From contig JALOAL010000014.1 in assembly GCA_023228825.1 (NCBI GenBank), forward strand, positions 1 to 64,000: 64,000 nt of DNA, given 5' to 3'. The stretch comes from Dehalococcoidia bacterium (GTDB lineage Bacteria > Chloroflexota > Dehalococcoidia > UBA2979). The number at the start of each line of letters is the position of its first letter. Position 1 is the stretch's first letter. The position numbers and the translations under genes are program-made. The notes beneath the pieces are model-generated. The model had not been told where the DNA came from. It saw only the letters and a program-made list of their open reading frames with translations, and searched no databases. Of this stretch, positions 1-8,225 are shown piece by piece.

Positions 1-64
1 TCCTCGCCCGTTGGTAGCGGCTCCGCACCGCCGCTGCGTACTCCGCAACGCTGCCCCGTGTCAT
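1..64 (-). CDS. Transposase/integrase-type protein, N-terminal fragment (runs off the window)
   Basis: Only the first 21 codons are inside the window. The minus strand reads MTRGSVAEYAAAVRSRYQRA, then leaves at base 1. This opening (MTRGS, EYA, RY.RA) is one I associate with DDE integrase-core transposases common in Chloroflexota and other environmental bacteria. The start is well supported: a purine-rich GGTGGAGG ribosome site lies about 5 bases upstream on the minus strand (near 70-77). Two direct repeats at 84-128 just outside the start may be the end of the element. Family and completeness cannot be judged from so short a piece. Confidence 0.55.
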   Translation of the reverse strand, partial: MTRGSVAEYAAAVRSRYQRAR

Positions 65-83
65 GGCCCCTCCACCTCTCTTG

Positions 84-128
84 GGTAACCATGCTTATGA
101 GGCAACTACCTCCCGTTCGGTAACCATG
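84..128. repeat. Pair of GGTAACCATG direct repeats, possible IS end or operator
   Basis: GGTAACCATG occurs at 84-93 and again at 119-128, 35 bp apart, and each copy is followed by a related TGAGG-containing stretch. They lie between the divergent transposase start and the aldo-keto reductase gene. Repeated end sites are typical of some insertion sequences. A repressor site shared by the two divergent genes is the alternative. Confidence 0.4.
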
Positions 129-222
129 TTCTGAGGGCACTCGCACCCCAGCCCGCACCCCGCCCCCTGCTACCCTTGCTCGCCGCGTGCATTCCGCGCG
201 CGGACGTTGCGAGGAGCGCCCC

Positions 223-1212
223 ATGGAGCACGTTCGACTCGGCCGCACTGGCCTGCAGGTGTCCCGGCTCTGCCTGGGGACCATGACCTTTGGCCTGCAG
301 TGCGATGAGCCCACGTCCACAGCCATCCTCAACCGCGCCGCCGAGGGCGGTATCGACTTTCTCGACACCGCAGACGCGTATCCCCTGGGCGGAGACGCCT
401 CCACCGTCGGGCGCACCGAGGAGATCCTGGGGCGGTGGCTACAGGGCAAGCGCCACGACTTCATCATTGCCACCAAGTGCTTCGGCGCCGTGGGCCCCAA
501 CCGCTGGGACCGGGGCAACAGCCGCAAGCACATCCTGGACGCCATCGACGCGTCGCTGGAGCGCCTCCAGACGGACTACGTGGACCTCTACCAGTTGCAC
601 GGTTACGACCGCGAGACGCCGGTGGAGGAGACGCTGCGGGCGCTGGAGGACGTGGTCCGCTCCGGCCGCGCGCGCTACATCGGCGTGTCCAACTGGCTTG
701 CGTACCAACTGGCGCGCGCGAACGGGAAGGCGGAGGCGCTGGGCGTCACCCGCTTCGACAGCGTGCAGCCTCGCTACAACCTGCTCTTTCGGGAGTTCGA
801 GCGCGAGTTGTTGCCTCTCGCCCGCGAGGAGGGGATCGCCGTGATCCCGTACAACCCGCTGGCCGGCGGCCTGCTCACAGGCAAGCACAGCCCGGACGCA
901 CCGCTGGAGGGCACCCGCTTCGACCTCGGCTCCGCCGGGCCTCGCTACCGCGAGCGCTACTGGCACGAGCGTGAGTTCGAGACGGTGGAGGACGTGCGCC
1001 TGGTGGCGGACGAGGCGGGCCTGCCGCTGACGCAGATGGCCGTGGGCTGGGTGCTCGCGAACCCCGCGGTCACCGCGCCCATCATCGGCGCCAGCCGTCC
1101 TGAGCAACTGCGGGACTCCCTTGCTGCCGCGGAGCAGCCCCTGCCTGCGGACGTCAAGGACCGTCTGGACGACATCACCGAGGCCTACCGCTACGGCGAC
1201 GCCGTCAGGTAG
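223..1212 (+). CDS. Aldo/keto reductase
   Basis: A 329-residue NAD(P)H-dependent oxidoreductase of the aldo-keto reductase superfamily, expected to reduce aldehydes or ketones in the cytosol; the substrate is unknown. The TIM-barrel signatures run in order: N-terminal LGRTGLQVS and LGTMTFG, the catalytic Asp and Tyr in DTADAYPLGG, the Lys in ATKCFG, the His in YQLHGYD, then GVSNW and the C-terminal IIGASRPEQL of the cofactor site. Start: an in-frame GTG exists at 187, but ATG 223 has GAGGAGCG directly upstream and gives the usual family N-terminus. It stands alone, convergent with prfC; no terminator hairpin is visible in the short gap. Confidence 0.9.
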   Translation: MEHVRLGRTGLQVSRLCLGTMTFGLQCDEPTSTAILNRAAEGGIDFLDTADAYPLGGDASTVGRTEEILGRWLQGKRHDFIIATKCFGAVGPNRWDRGNSRKHILDAIDASLERLQTDYVDLYQLHGYDRETPVEETLRALEDVVRSGRARYIGVSNWLAYQLARANGKAEALGVTRFDSVQPRYNLLFREFERELLPLAREEGIAVIPYNPLAGGLLTGKHSPDAPLEGTRFDLGSAGPRYRERYWHEREFETVEDVRLVADEAGLPLTQMAVGWVLANPAVTAPIIGASRPEQLRDSLAAAEQPLPADVKDRLDDITEAYRYGDAVR

Positions 1213-1246
1213 CGCACGTCAACCGACGGCTGGCCGGAGGGGTGGG

Positions 1247-2848
1247 CTACCCCCATGCCTCCGCCAGCGCGGCGCCGCCGATGATCGCCAGTTCCACGCC
1301 CTCGCGCTCGGCGAGGGCGGCGGCTTCGCGTGCGGAGCGGAAGAGGATGGCCTCGCCGCCGTCGCGGTCCACCAGGCGCATGGCTTCAGAGGGCCATCGG
1401 ACGTCCCGGGGGGCCCGGGTGACCAGGCGCAGGGTGGTGTGTGGGAGCATCTCCGTGCGTGTCTCCACGCCGTACTCGTCCTGGAGCCGGCGCGCGGCGA
1501 CCTCGAACTGGAGTTCGCCCACGGCGGCCAGGATGGGGGCGCTGCGGGAACCGTCCGGGGACCAGAGCACCTGCACGGCGCCCTCGCGCTCCAATTGCTC
1601 CAGGCCCTTCTGGAACTGCTTGTTGCGCTGCACGTCGTCCGAGCGCAGGCGCGCGAAGCGCTCCGGCTCGAAGCGCGGGATCGCCTCGAACTCGATTGTG
1701 GGGTCGGAGGTGACGGTGTCGCCGATGCCGAGCATGGCGGCGTTGGCGATGCCGATGATGTCGCCCGGGTATGCCTCGTCCACGGTCTCGCGCTCCTGGC
1801 CGAAGACGCGCTGGGAACGGCTCAGGCGGATGCGCTTGCCGCTGGCGGAGTGGTGCGCGGCCATGTCGCGCTCGAAGCGGCCGGAGCAGACGCGCACGAA
1901 GGCCATGCAGTCGCGGTGCTTGGGATCCATGTTCGCCTGCATCTTGAAGACGAAGCCGGAGAACGCCTCCGTCTCCACGGCCACCTCGCCGCGCTTGCCC
2001 TCGCGCGGCTGCGGCGGTGGCGCGAACTCCGAGACGGCCGCGAGCAGCGCCTCGATGCCGAAGTTGTTCAGCGCGCTGCCGAAGAAGACGGGCGTCAGCG
2101 CGCCGCGCAGGAACGCCTCGCGATCCCAGGCGTGGCCCGCCTCCACCGCGATCGCCGTGGCCTCCCGCAGCCGGTCGAGGGCGTCCTGGCCGAGGGCCGC
2201 CGCGAGCGAGCCGTCTGCGTCCTCCAGGTTGCCTTCCACGACGGGGGCGCGGAATCGGCCGCCGGTGGTGCGCTCGAAGCGCAGCACGCGCTGGTGGCGC
2301 AGGTCGTACACGCCCTGGAAGAACGGGCCGTCACCAATGGGCCACGTCAGCGGCGCCGGCGCGATGCCCAGGGTGGACTCCACGTGGTCCAGTAGTTCCA
2401 GCGGATCCAGGGCGTCGTGGTCCATCTTGTTGACGAAGGTGATGATGGGGATGCGGCGGGTGCGGCAGACCTCGTACAACTTGCGCGTCTGGGGCTCAAT
2501 GCCCTTGGCGGCGTCCAGCACCATGATCGCGCTGTCCGCGGCGACCAGCGTGCGGTAGGTGTCCTCAGAGAAGTCCTGGTGCCCCGGCGTGTCCAGCAGG
2601 TTGAAGCGATACCCGTCGTGCTCGAACTCCAGGACGGTGGAGGTGACGGAGATGCCGCGTTCGCGCTCCATCTCCATCCAGTCCGAGGCGGCGTAGCGGG
2701 CGGTCTTGCGCGCGCGCACAGACCCGGCCTCGTCCACGGCGCCCGCGTAGAGCAGGAACTTCTCCGTGAGCGTGGTCTTGCCGGCGTCCGGGTGCGAAAT
2801 GATGGCGAAGGTGCGCCTGCGCGCCACTTCCTGGGCGAACGTACCCAT
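1247..2848 (-). CDS. prfC: Peptide chain release factor 3 (RF3)
   Basis: A 533-residue translational GTPase that removes RF1/RF2 from the ribosome after peptide release. The G domain carries the P loop HPDAGKTT, switch I with ERERGISVTST, DTPGHQDF, and NKMD for guanine specificity. The opening (QEVARRRTFAIISHPDAGKTT) and the overall length match RF3 (about 530) rather than EF-G, which is much longer. The ORF extends four codons upstream, but ATG 2848 has GTGAGG about 6 bases before it and gives the standard N-terminus. It is a single gene between convergent neighbours. Confidence 0.95.
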   Translation of the reverse strand: MGTFAQEVARRRTFAIISHPDAGKTTLTEKFLLYAGAVDEAGSVRARKTARYAASDWMEMERERGISVTSTVLEFEHDGYRFNLLDTPGHQDFSEDTYRTLVAADSAIMVLDAAKGIEPQTRKLYEVCRTRRIPIITFVNKMDHDALDPLELLDHVESTLGIAPAPLTWPIGDGPFFQGVYDLRHQRVLRFERTTGGRFRAPVVEGNLEDADGSLAAALGQDALDRLREATAIAVEAGHAWDREAFLRGALTPVFFGSALNNFGIEALLAAVSEFAPPPQPREGKRGEVAVETEAFSGFVFKMQANMDPKHRDCMAFVRVCSGRFERDMAAHHSASGKRIRLSRSQRVFGQERETVDEAYPGDIIGIANAAMLGIGDTVTSDPTIEFEAIPRFEPERFARLRSDDVQRNKQFQKGLEQLEREGAVQVLWSPDGSRSAPILAAVGELQFEVAARRLQDEYGVETRTEMLPHTTLRLVTRAPRDVRWPSEAMRLVDRDGGEAILFRSAREAAALAEREGVELAIIGGAALAEAWG

Positions 2849-2945
2849 GCTGAACCTCACACGTGCGTGCTACGGGCTGGTCGTGAGGTTCGCGCTACAC
2901 GGGCATCCCTCCGAGGGCTTCGACGCCCCAGTTTAGCACCGAGCG

Positions 2946-3704
2946 CTACGCGAGGGCTTGCAGCACCTCCGCGAGCAGCATCGGATAGTCCGTGGTGATG
3001 CCGTCCACGCCCATGCGCGCGATCTCCGCCATGCGCTTCGGGTCGTTCACGGTCCAGCAGTAGACCGACAACCCCAGCCCATGCGCGTACCGGACGATCG
3101 AGGCGTCCACGTAGCGGTGGTCCGCCATCAGCCCGGCGAGGCCGTGCCTGGAGGCGAGGTCGCAGGCCTCCGCGGGGGCGTGGGCGATGCCGTCGCCGGG
3201 CGTCCAGCCGAGGAACGAGCGGGAGCCGGGGGCGTCCTCCAGCAGCGTCCTCGCGAGGCGTGGCGGGTGCGCCGTCCACCATGTCCACGGCGCTACTCCC
3301 AGGCCGTTCACCAGGGCTACACAGGCCTGCGCGATCTCCGGCGACACGAAGTCCAGCACCACGGCCGCCCGGCCGTCCACCAGGCGGAGAGCGTCCTCCA
3401 GCGTGGGGATGCGCTCGGGCGGGTGGTGCGTCTCAGCGCCCGTGGCGACGCGCGTCACGCGCAGGGCGTCGAGGTCAGCGAGCGTCACATCTGCGAGCCG
3501 CCTCGGATCGCCGGTGGTGCGGGCCAGCGTCTCGTCGTGCATCAGCACCAGGGCGCCGTCTTGCGTGCGGCGCACGTCGATCTCCACGGCGCGTGCGCCG
3601 TCCCGGATGGAGGCCTCGATGCCGGCGAGCGTGTTCTCCGGGTAGGAGCCGCCGTGCGCCCGGTGGGACACGATGTCGGGTGTGGACTGGCGGGGCGGCG
3701 GCAT
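2946..3704 (-). CDS. Glycerophosphodiester phosphodiesterase family protein
   Basis: A 252-residue TIM-barrel enzyme expected to cleave glycerophosphodiesters to glycerol 3-phosphate and an alcohol. Motifs: SHRAHGGSYPENT near the N-terminus (the HR and EN metal and catalytic residues), EIDVRRTQDGALVLMHDETLARTT (acidic metal ligand and second His), and the C-terminal VYCWTVND and GVDGITTDYP. The open frame continues upstream over the start of the CoA-transferase gene, but that part is antisense noise. ATG 3704 has GGAAGG upstream and gives normal family length. No signal peptide, so it is cytoplasmic. It is divergent from the CoA-transferase at 3871. Confidence 0.88.
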   Translation of the reverse strand: MPPPRQSTPDIVSHRAHGGSYPENTLAGIEASIRDGARAVEIDVRRTQDGALVLMHDETLARTTGDPRRLADVTLADLDALRVTRVATGAETHHPPERIPTLEDALRLVDGRAAVVLDFVSPEIAQACVALVNGLGVAPWTWWTAHPPRLARTLLEDAPGSRSFLGWTPGDGIAHAPAEACDLASRHGLAGLMADHRYVDASIVRYAHGLGLSVYCWTVNDPKRMAEIARMGVDGITTDYPMLLAEVLQALA

Positions 3705-3870
3705 GCGGTAGGCCTTCCGTGGGAGCGCGGACGTCCAGAGGGCATGGCCATCCTCGCCCGACTTCGTGCCCGCTGACAATGCGCGCCCGAGGCGTGACGT
3801 CAGACCGTAGGATGCACCCACACAAGCAGGCTGGGCCGGGGAAGTCCGGGACGTTCGAGGGGAGCACGAA

Positions 3871-5058
3871 ATGACGGGTGGTGCGCTGGACGGCGTGAGG
3901 GTGGTGGACCTGTCCCGGCTGGCGCCGGGCCCGTACGCCTCGATGTTGCTGGCTGACCTCGGCGCTGACGTGACGCTGGTGGAGGCGCCAGCCGGGGCGA
4001 TCTCTGGCATGGGCGGCGGCGGGAACACCGAGGCTGCCGCGCGCCGGCGGGCCTTCAACCCGCTGTCCCGCAACAAGCGCTCGATCGTGGTGAACCTGAA
4101 GTCGGCGGAGGGCGTTGCGCTGGTCCACGAACTGGCGAACGACGCGGACGTCTTCCTGGAGGGCTTCCGCCCCGGCGTCACGGACCGCCTGGGCGTGGGC
4201 TACGAGGCGATCTCGAAGACCAACCCGCGCATCGTGTACGCCTCGCTCAGCGGGTACGGGCAGACCGGGCCGTACTCCCAGATGGTGGGGCACGACATCA
4301 ACTACATCTCCGTGGGGGGCGCGCTCTCCATGATCGGGCGGCCCGGCCAGCGTCCGGCCATCCCGCAGAACACGATCGCTGACTTCGCTGCGGGCGGCCT
4401 CATGACCGCCTTTGCGATTACCAGCGCGCTGTATGCGCGCAACCAGACCGGTCGAGGCCAGTTCCTGGACATGTCCATGTCGGACAACGTCCTGTACCTG
4501 CTCGCGAGCCAGACCGGCGGCGTGCTGGCGGGCGGCCCCTCGCCAAGGCCGGGCGCGGAGATGCTGAGCGGCGGCGCGCCCCACTACAACACCTACGAGT
4601 GCGCGGACGGGAAGTGGATCTCCATCGGCTCGCTGGAGCCGCAGTTCTGGGCCGCCCTCTGCCGCGTGGTGGGCCGCGAGGACATGCTGGACGCCGAGTT
4701 CGACAGCAGCCGCCACGCGGAGTTCCAGGAGCACCTGGACGGCTTCTTCAAGCAGAAGGCGCGCGACGAGTGGTTCGCGGAGTTGAAGGACATCGAACTC
4801 TGCATCGCGCCCGTCCTCGAACTGGCGGAGGCGCTGGAGGATCCGCACCAGCAGGCGCGCGGGATGACGGTGGAGGTGCAGGACCCGGTGGCGGGGGCGG
4901 TGCGCCAGGTGGGCATTGGCCCCAAGTTCAGCGACACACCCGGCAGCGTGCGCACCACCGCCCCCGCCCCCGGCCAGCACACGGACGAGGTGCTCCGCGC
5001 GCTGGGCTACGAGGACGCACGGGTGGCCTTGCTGCGCGAGCAGGGCGTCGTCGTGTAG
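3871..5058 (+). CDS. CaiB/BaiF family CoA-transferase
   Basis: A 395-residue family III CoA-transferase that moves CoA between carboxylic acids through an enzyme aspartyl-CoA intermediate. The N-terminus (GVRVVDLSRLAPGPYASMLLADLGADV) is the family hallmark. NKRSIVVNLKSAEG and GYGQTGPYS follow, and GQFLDMSMSDN near residue 205 holds the expected catalytic Asp. The C-terminal APGQHTDEVL is also typical. A GAGGGGAG ribosome site precedes ATG 3871. The substrate cannot be read from sequence. The hotdog thioesterase downstream on the other strand suggests general acyl-CoA metabolism. Compare the paralogue at 62091-63407, which lacks the Asp. Confidence 0.92.
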   Translation: MTGGALDGVRVVDLSRLAPGPYASMLLADLGADVTLVEAPAGAISGMGGGGNTEAAARRRAFNPLSRNKRSIVVNLKSAEGVALVHELANDADVFLEGFRPGVTDRLGVGYEAISKTNPRIVYASLSGYGQTGPYSQMVGHDINYISVGGALSMIGRPGQRPAIPQNTIADFAAGGLMTAFAITSALYARNQTGRGQFLDMSMSDNVLYLLASQTGGVLAGGPSPRPGAEMLSGGAPHYNTYECADGKWISIGSLEPQFWAALCRVVGREDMLDAEFDSSRHAEFQEHLDGFFKQKARDEWFAELKDIELCIAPVLELAEALEDPHQQARGMTVEVQDPVAGAVRQVGIGPKFSDTPGSVRTTAPAPGQHTDEVLRALGYEDARVALLREQGVVV

Positions 5059-5130
5059 CGGCTGCGCCCTCGTTGGCCCTCGGGGGTGTCCGCCCGCCTC
5101 GGCCGTCCGAGGGCTGGTGTCACGCTGCGG

Positions 5131-5158
5131 TCAGGTCTGTGGGTTCAGGTCTGTGGGT
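5131..5158. repeat. 14-bp perfect tandem duplication at a stop codon
   Basis: TCAGGTCTGTGGGT is present twice head to tail (5131-5144 and 5145-5158). The second copy supplies the stop codon of the minus-strand thioesterase gene. It looks like a recent replication-slippage duplication. Confidence 0.85.
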
Positions 5159-5591
5159 AGAGCATCATCTGGGTGCAGCGGAAGAGCGCGATGACCTTGT
5201 CGGTCTCCTCGTGCCGGACTTCCGCGTCCCAGACCTGCGTCATGCGGCCCCCGTGGACCTTGCGTGCCTCCGCGACGATCGCGCCGTCGCGGGCGGTGCC
5301 CAGGTAGTTCGTCTTGATCTCGATCGTCGTGAAGCCAGTGGCGCCGTCCGCGCGGAAGGCAAGGGCGCCGTAGCCGCAGGCGGTATCGGCCAGCGTCACC
5401 ACGGTGGCGGCGTGCAGGTAGCCGTTGGGAGCGATGTGGTGCGGCTGGATGTCGATGCGGGCGGTGATGGCGTCCGGGCGCACGTCCGTGATCTCCACGC
5501 CCATGTGGCCCGGAAGGTGCCCCTCGCCGCCGGCGGTGAGGGCCGCCGGGGTCATGGGCTTCCCGGTGCGAGGGTTCGGGGGGTGCTCCAT
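5145..5591 (-). CDS. PaaI-type hotdog-fold acyl-CoA thioesterase
   Basis: A 148-residue hotdog-fold protein expected to hydrolyse acyl-CoA or aryl-CoA esters in the cytosol. The family core is present: HIAPNGYLHAATVVTLADTACGYGA (the NG and LH..... T.AD region that forms the active site), then TTIEIKTNYLGTARDGAIVAEARKVHGG and a final strand. Length fits PaaI/YbgC-like proteins. GGAGGCCAC lies immediately before ATG 5591. It is convergent with the CoA-transferase. The substrate is unknown; detoxifying or recycling stalled acyl-CoAs is plausible. Confidence 0.87.
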   Translation of the reverse strand: MEHPPNPRTGKPMTPAALTAGGEGHLPGHMGVEITDVRPDAITARIDIQPHHIAPNGYLHAATVVTLADTACGYGALAFRADGATGFTTIEIKTNYLGTARDGAIVAEARKVHGGRMTQVWDAEVRHEETDKVIALFRCTQMMLYPQT

Positions 5592-5672
5592 GTGGCCTCC
5601 ATCCGGCGCGTGCGTCCTGCCTGTGCATCGCGACTCGAGCAGTCTATCGCGGCGTGACCTGCCGGGCGGCGC

Positions 5673-6296
5673 CTAGCCGAACGTGACGGTGCGGCCGGAG
5701 ATCGCGTCCCAGATGGACTCCGCCAGGAACGGGCCGGGCCCGATCTGGTTCGAACCGGTGGCCAGGAGCGACATCACGATCGCCCACACGGCGAAGCCGG
5801 CCAGGTTCGCCGCCAGCACGTCGCCGCCGCCTCGGCCGACCGTGCGTTCCACGGCGACGTGGGTGGTGGCGACCCACGCAGCGAGCGCCACGAGGCCCAC
5901 GCCGAAGGAGATCGAGGGCACCACCATGCCGAGGCCCAGCACGAGCGGGGCCGCGGCGAATCCGGCCGTGCGCAGCAGTTGCTCCATGGGCACGGTGATG
6001 CGCGAGAGTTGCCGGAGCACCGCGTAGATCACCAGGAGCCACGCGAGCCACGCTCCCGCGCCAAAGATGGTGCCGAGGATCACGGTCTTCAGGAACACGG
6101 AGGCGGTGTCGCCCAGCCCCGGCGTGGTCACCCACCACAGCCACCCACCCAGGCCCAGCAAGGCCATGCCCGTCACCGCCACCACAATGGCGGGAGCGGT
6201 GGCGCTGGCATCGAACCGCAGGTCGTCGAACACGTCCAGGTCGAGCGTGGCGAGTCGCCGGAGGTGGCCGATGGTGGCGTTGAGCGGCGACGGCAT
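5673..6296 (-). CDS. Yip1-domain-like integral membrane protein
   Basis: A 207-residue protein with about five hydrophobic segments (for example APAIVVAVTGMALLGLGGW, a second around FLKTVILGTIFGAGAWLAW, and three more towards the C-terminus). Layout and the preserved small-residue helices resemble the Yip1/YIF1-like membrane family of bacteria, whose role is unknown. ATG 6296 is preceded by GGAGG at a good distance; longer in-frame extensions have no ribosome site. It is unlikely to be an enzyme, as no conserved polar motif is visible. Confidence 0.65.
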   Translation of the reverse strand: MPSPLNATIGHLRRLATLDLDVFDDLRFDASATAPAIVVAVTGMALLGLGGWLWWVTTPGLGDTASVFLKTVILGTIFGAGAWLAWLLVIYAVLRQLSRITVPMEQLLRTAGFAAAPLVLGLGMVVPSISFGVGLVALAAWVATTHVAVERTVGRGGGDVLAANLAGFAVWAIVMSLLATGSNQIGPGPFLAESIWDAISGRTVTFG

Positions 6297-6453
6297 GAGG
6301 CCTCCCCAGTGAGTCCCAGTGAATCGAGGCAAATCCAGGTGGATCAGGCAATCAGGTACGCGCGGTCTGTATCCAGCCGGGGAGTGGGCAAAGTCTACCC
6401 CCGGCCGGACTTCTCGGCACCCGCAGGAGCCGGGACACGAGGCGTGCGCGTAC

Positions 6454-7206
6454 CTATGCCAGCGGGCGCTTGCTGGGGATGCCGGGGCGGCGCGGGTAGC
6501 GCTCGTCCAGGTCGCCCTCGCGACGGACGACGAGCACGGTCTGCGGTGGGGCGCCGGCCGGCAGGGAGAGCGGGACCAGGTCGAGGGCGACAGCGCCGAG
6601 GGCGGCCAGGGCGCCGGCAGCCTCCGCCAGTTCCTCGGCGGCGCGACTGCCCTTCGGCGTCGCCAGGACGCCGCCACGGCGCAGCAGCGGCACGCCGTAC
6701 TCCACCAGCACCGCAAGGGGCGCCAGGGCGCGCGCCACCACCAGGTCGAAGCCCTCGCGCAGGGCGGGGTCGCGGCCGGCCTCCTCCGCGCGGGCGGTGA
6801 CCACCTCCACGCGGTCGAGGGCGAGCGAGGCCACGAGGTGGCGCAGGAACTCAGCGCGCCGCTGGTTCGACTCGACCAGCACCAGGTCCAGCGCGGGTTC
6901 CAGGATGCGCATGGGCACGCCGGGGAAGCCCCCGCCGGGGCCGAGGTCCGCGATGCGCGTGCGGTCGCCCTCGGCCATGGGGGCGGGGAGGACGCCCGCC
7001 TCCCGCAGGGCGACGAGCAGCGCGAGCGACTCGCCGAAGTGGCGGCGCTGCATCTCGTCCCGGTCGCTCACGGAGGTGAGGCCGGCGCGCTCGTTCCACT
7101 CCTCCACCAGCCCCAGGTACGCCTCGAACGCCTCGACGTGCGCGTCGGAGAGCGTGAGGGCGAGGCGTGTGGCGTCTTCGCGGAGGGCGGGGAGTCGGTC
7201 AGGCAT
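6454..7206 (-). CDS. rsmG: 16S rRNA (guanine-N7) methyltransferase RsmG
   Basis: A 250-residue SAM-dependent methyltransferase that modifies G527 of 16S rRNA. The N-terminal helix pair (AYLGLVEEWNERAGLTSVSD) matches the GidB/RsmG signature for 'NkxxNLT', followed by RHFGESLAL. SAM motif I appears as DLGPGGGFPGVP, then LVESNQRRAEFLRHL and VVARALAPLAVLVEY (the 'RA' motif). ATG 7206 gives standard length, although the ribosome site is weak; the longer in-frame start reads into low-complexity promoter sequence. It is divergent from greA. Confidence 0.92.
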   Translation of the reverse strand: MPDRLPALREDATRLALTLSDAHVEAFEAYLGLVEEWNERAGLTSVSDRDEMQRRHFGESLALLVALREAGVLPAPMAEGDRTRIADLGPGGGFPGVPMRILEPALDLVLVESNQRRAEFLRHLVASLALDRVEVVTARAEEAGRDPALREGFDLVVARALAPLAVLVEYGVPLLRRGGVLATPKGSRAAEELAEAAGALAALGAVALDLVPLSLPAGAPPQTVLVVRREGDLDERYPRRPGIPSKRPLA

Positions 7207-7281
7207 CGGTATGGCCGGTCGCCGTGGGGCGGCCGGTGCAATCACGGGCGTCCGGGGTGGGGGGCACGGCACTTCCTCACG

Positions 7282-7310
7282 TTGACACGTTGGCGCGTGA
7301 GTCTCATAGA
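7282..7310 (+). promoter_or_regulatory. Sigma-70-like promoter for the greA-like gene
   Basis: A perfect TTGACA (-35) at 7282-7287 is followed after 17 bp by CATAGA (-10) at 7305-7310. It lies about 80 bp before the GTG start at 7390 and points toward it. The -35 is ideal and the -10 is weak. Confidence 0.5.
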
Positions 7311-7318
7311 CTTGTTCA

Positions 7319-7340
7319 CGGCGCACCATTCTGTGCGCCG
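7319..7340. promoter_or_regulatory. 8-bp perfect inverted repeat in the greA leader
   Basis: CGGCGCAC and GTGCGCCG flank a 6-base spacer just downstream of the proposed -10. In RNA it would be a stable hairpin of the 5' leader; in DNA it could be an operator. No terminator U-run follows. Confidence 0.5.
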
Positions 7341-7389
7341 ACACCTGTCACAAGATAGGTACGCAAGAACCGAGGCGGGAGGCCCCCCG

Positions 7390-8190
7390 GTGGCGGACGC
7401 TGTTACCGCGAGCGAAGCGCTCGCACACTTCGAAGGGTTCATGGCCACTGAGGCTGAGAAACTGCGTGATTTGCTGCCGGCTATCACGTCGTTCCTGCAG
7501 GCCTTCGGCATGGACCGTCCGATCCAGGAACTCAAGGGCTCCGACGTCACGACGTACGTGCGCGCCAACCCGCCCGAGTCACAGGGCGACCTGGAGCCGC
7601 TGCGCTCCTTCCTGGCGTACTGCTCGCGCCTGGCCTTTACGGAGACGAACCTGGTGCCATTCCTGCAGTTGGGCCCGGATGCGGGCGGCGCGCGAGGTGG
7701 CCAGGGCGCCGCTGCGGAACTGGGCGGCGAGGCGTTCTACGTCACGCTGGACGGCCTGAAGCGCCTGGAGGCGCAACTCCAGGAGGAGAAGGCGAAGCGC
7801 CCCGTGATCGCGGAGAAACTCCGCGAGGCGATGGCGGACAAGGACTTCCGGGAGAACGCCCCGCTGGACGCGGCCCGCGACGAGCAGGCCCACGTGGAGA
7901 TGCGCATCCGCGACCTGGAGTACAAGGTCCGCAACGCCGTCATCATCGACGAGGAGAGCAAGGCAGGTCGCGCCAACGTGGGCTCCGTGGTGAAGTTGGT
8001 GAACCTGAACACCAACAAGGAGCAGGAGTTCACCCTGGTCAGCCCGACCGAGGTCGATCCGAAGGCGGGCAAGATCTCGATCCAGTCGCCCGTGGGCGTG
8101 GCGGTCATCAACCGCGTAGAGGGTGACGAGGTCACGGTGAACGCGCCGTCCGGCCCCATCCCCTTCCGTATCGCCGAGATCCGCGGCTAG
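7390..8190 (+). CDS. GreA-family transcription elongation factor with an extra N-terminal helical domain
   Basis: A 266-residue protein. Residues about 114-266 are a complete GreA/GreB factor, which stimulates RNA polymerase to cleave backtracked transcripts. The coiled coil starts at FYVTLDGLKRLEAQL; the tip keeps the acidic pair in DFRENAP (D152 and E155); the FKBP-like C-domain ends in SPVGVAVINRVEGDEVTVN. Residues about 8-93 are extra and helical: a pattern like the core-binding (SAM-like) domain of tyrosine recombinases, with ITSFLQAFG, IQELKGSDVTTYV and LEPLRSFLAYCSRL. A Gly/Ala-rich linker (95-112) joins the two. GTG 7390 has GGGAGG 6 bases upstream; ATG 7441 would cut the extra domain. 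The N-domain role is unknown. Confidence 0.88.
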   Translation: MADAVTASEALAHFEGFMATEAEKLRDLLPAITSFLQAFGMDRPIQELKGSDVTTYVRANPPESQGDLEPLRSFLAYCSRLAFTETNLVPFLQLGPDAGGARGGQGAAAELGGEAFYVTLDGLKRLEAQLQEEKAKRPVIAEKLREAMADKDFRENAPLDAARDEQAHVEMRIRDLEYKVRNAVIIDEESKAGRANVGSVVKLVNLNTNKEQEFTLVSPTEVDPKAGKISIQSPVGVAVINRVEGDEVTVNAPSGPIPFRIAEIRG

Positions 8191-8225
8191 CCAGCCGAAC
8201 CGCAAGCCCACCAGCGAGGAAGTCC

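Noticed and set aside
3705..4181. N-terminal extension of the glycerophosphodiesterase frame
   Set aside because: It overlaps the divergent CoA-transferase gene, is Ser/Arg/Pro-rich, and the family start is at 3704.
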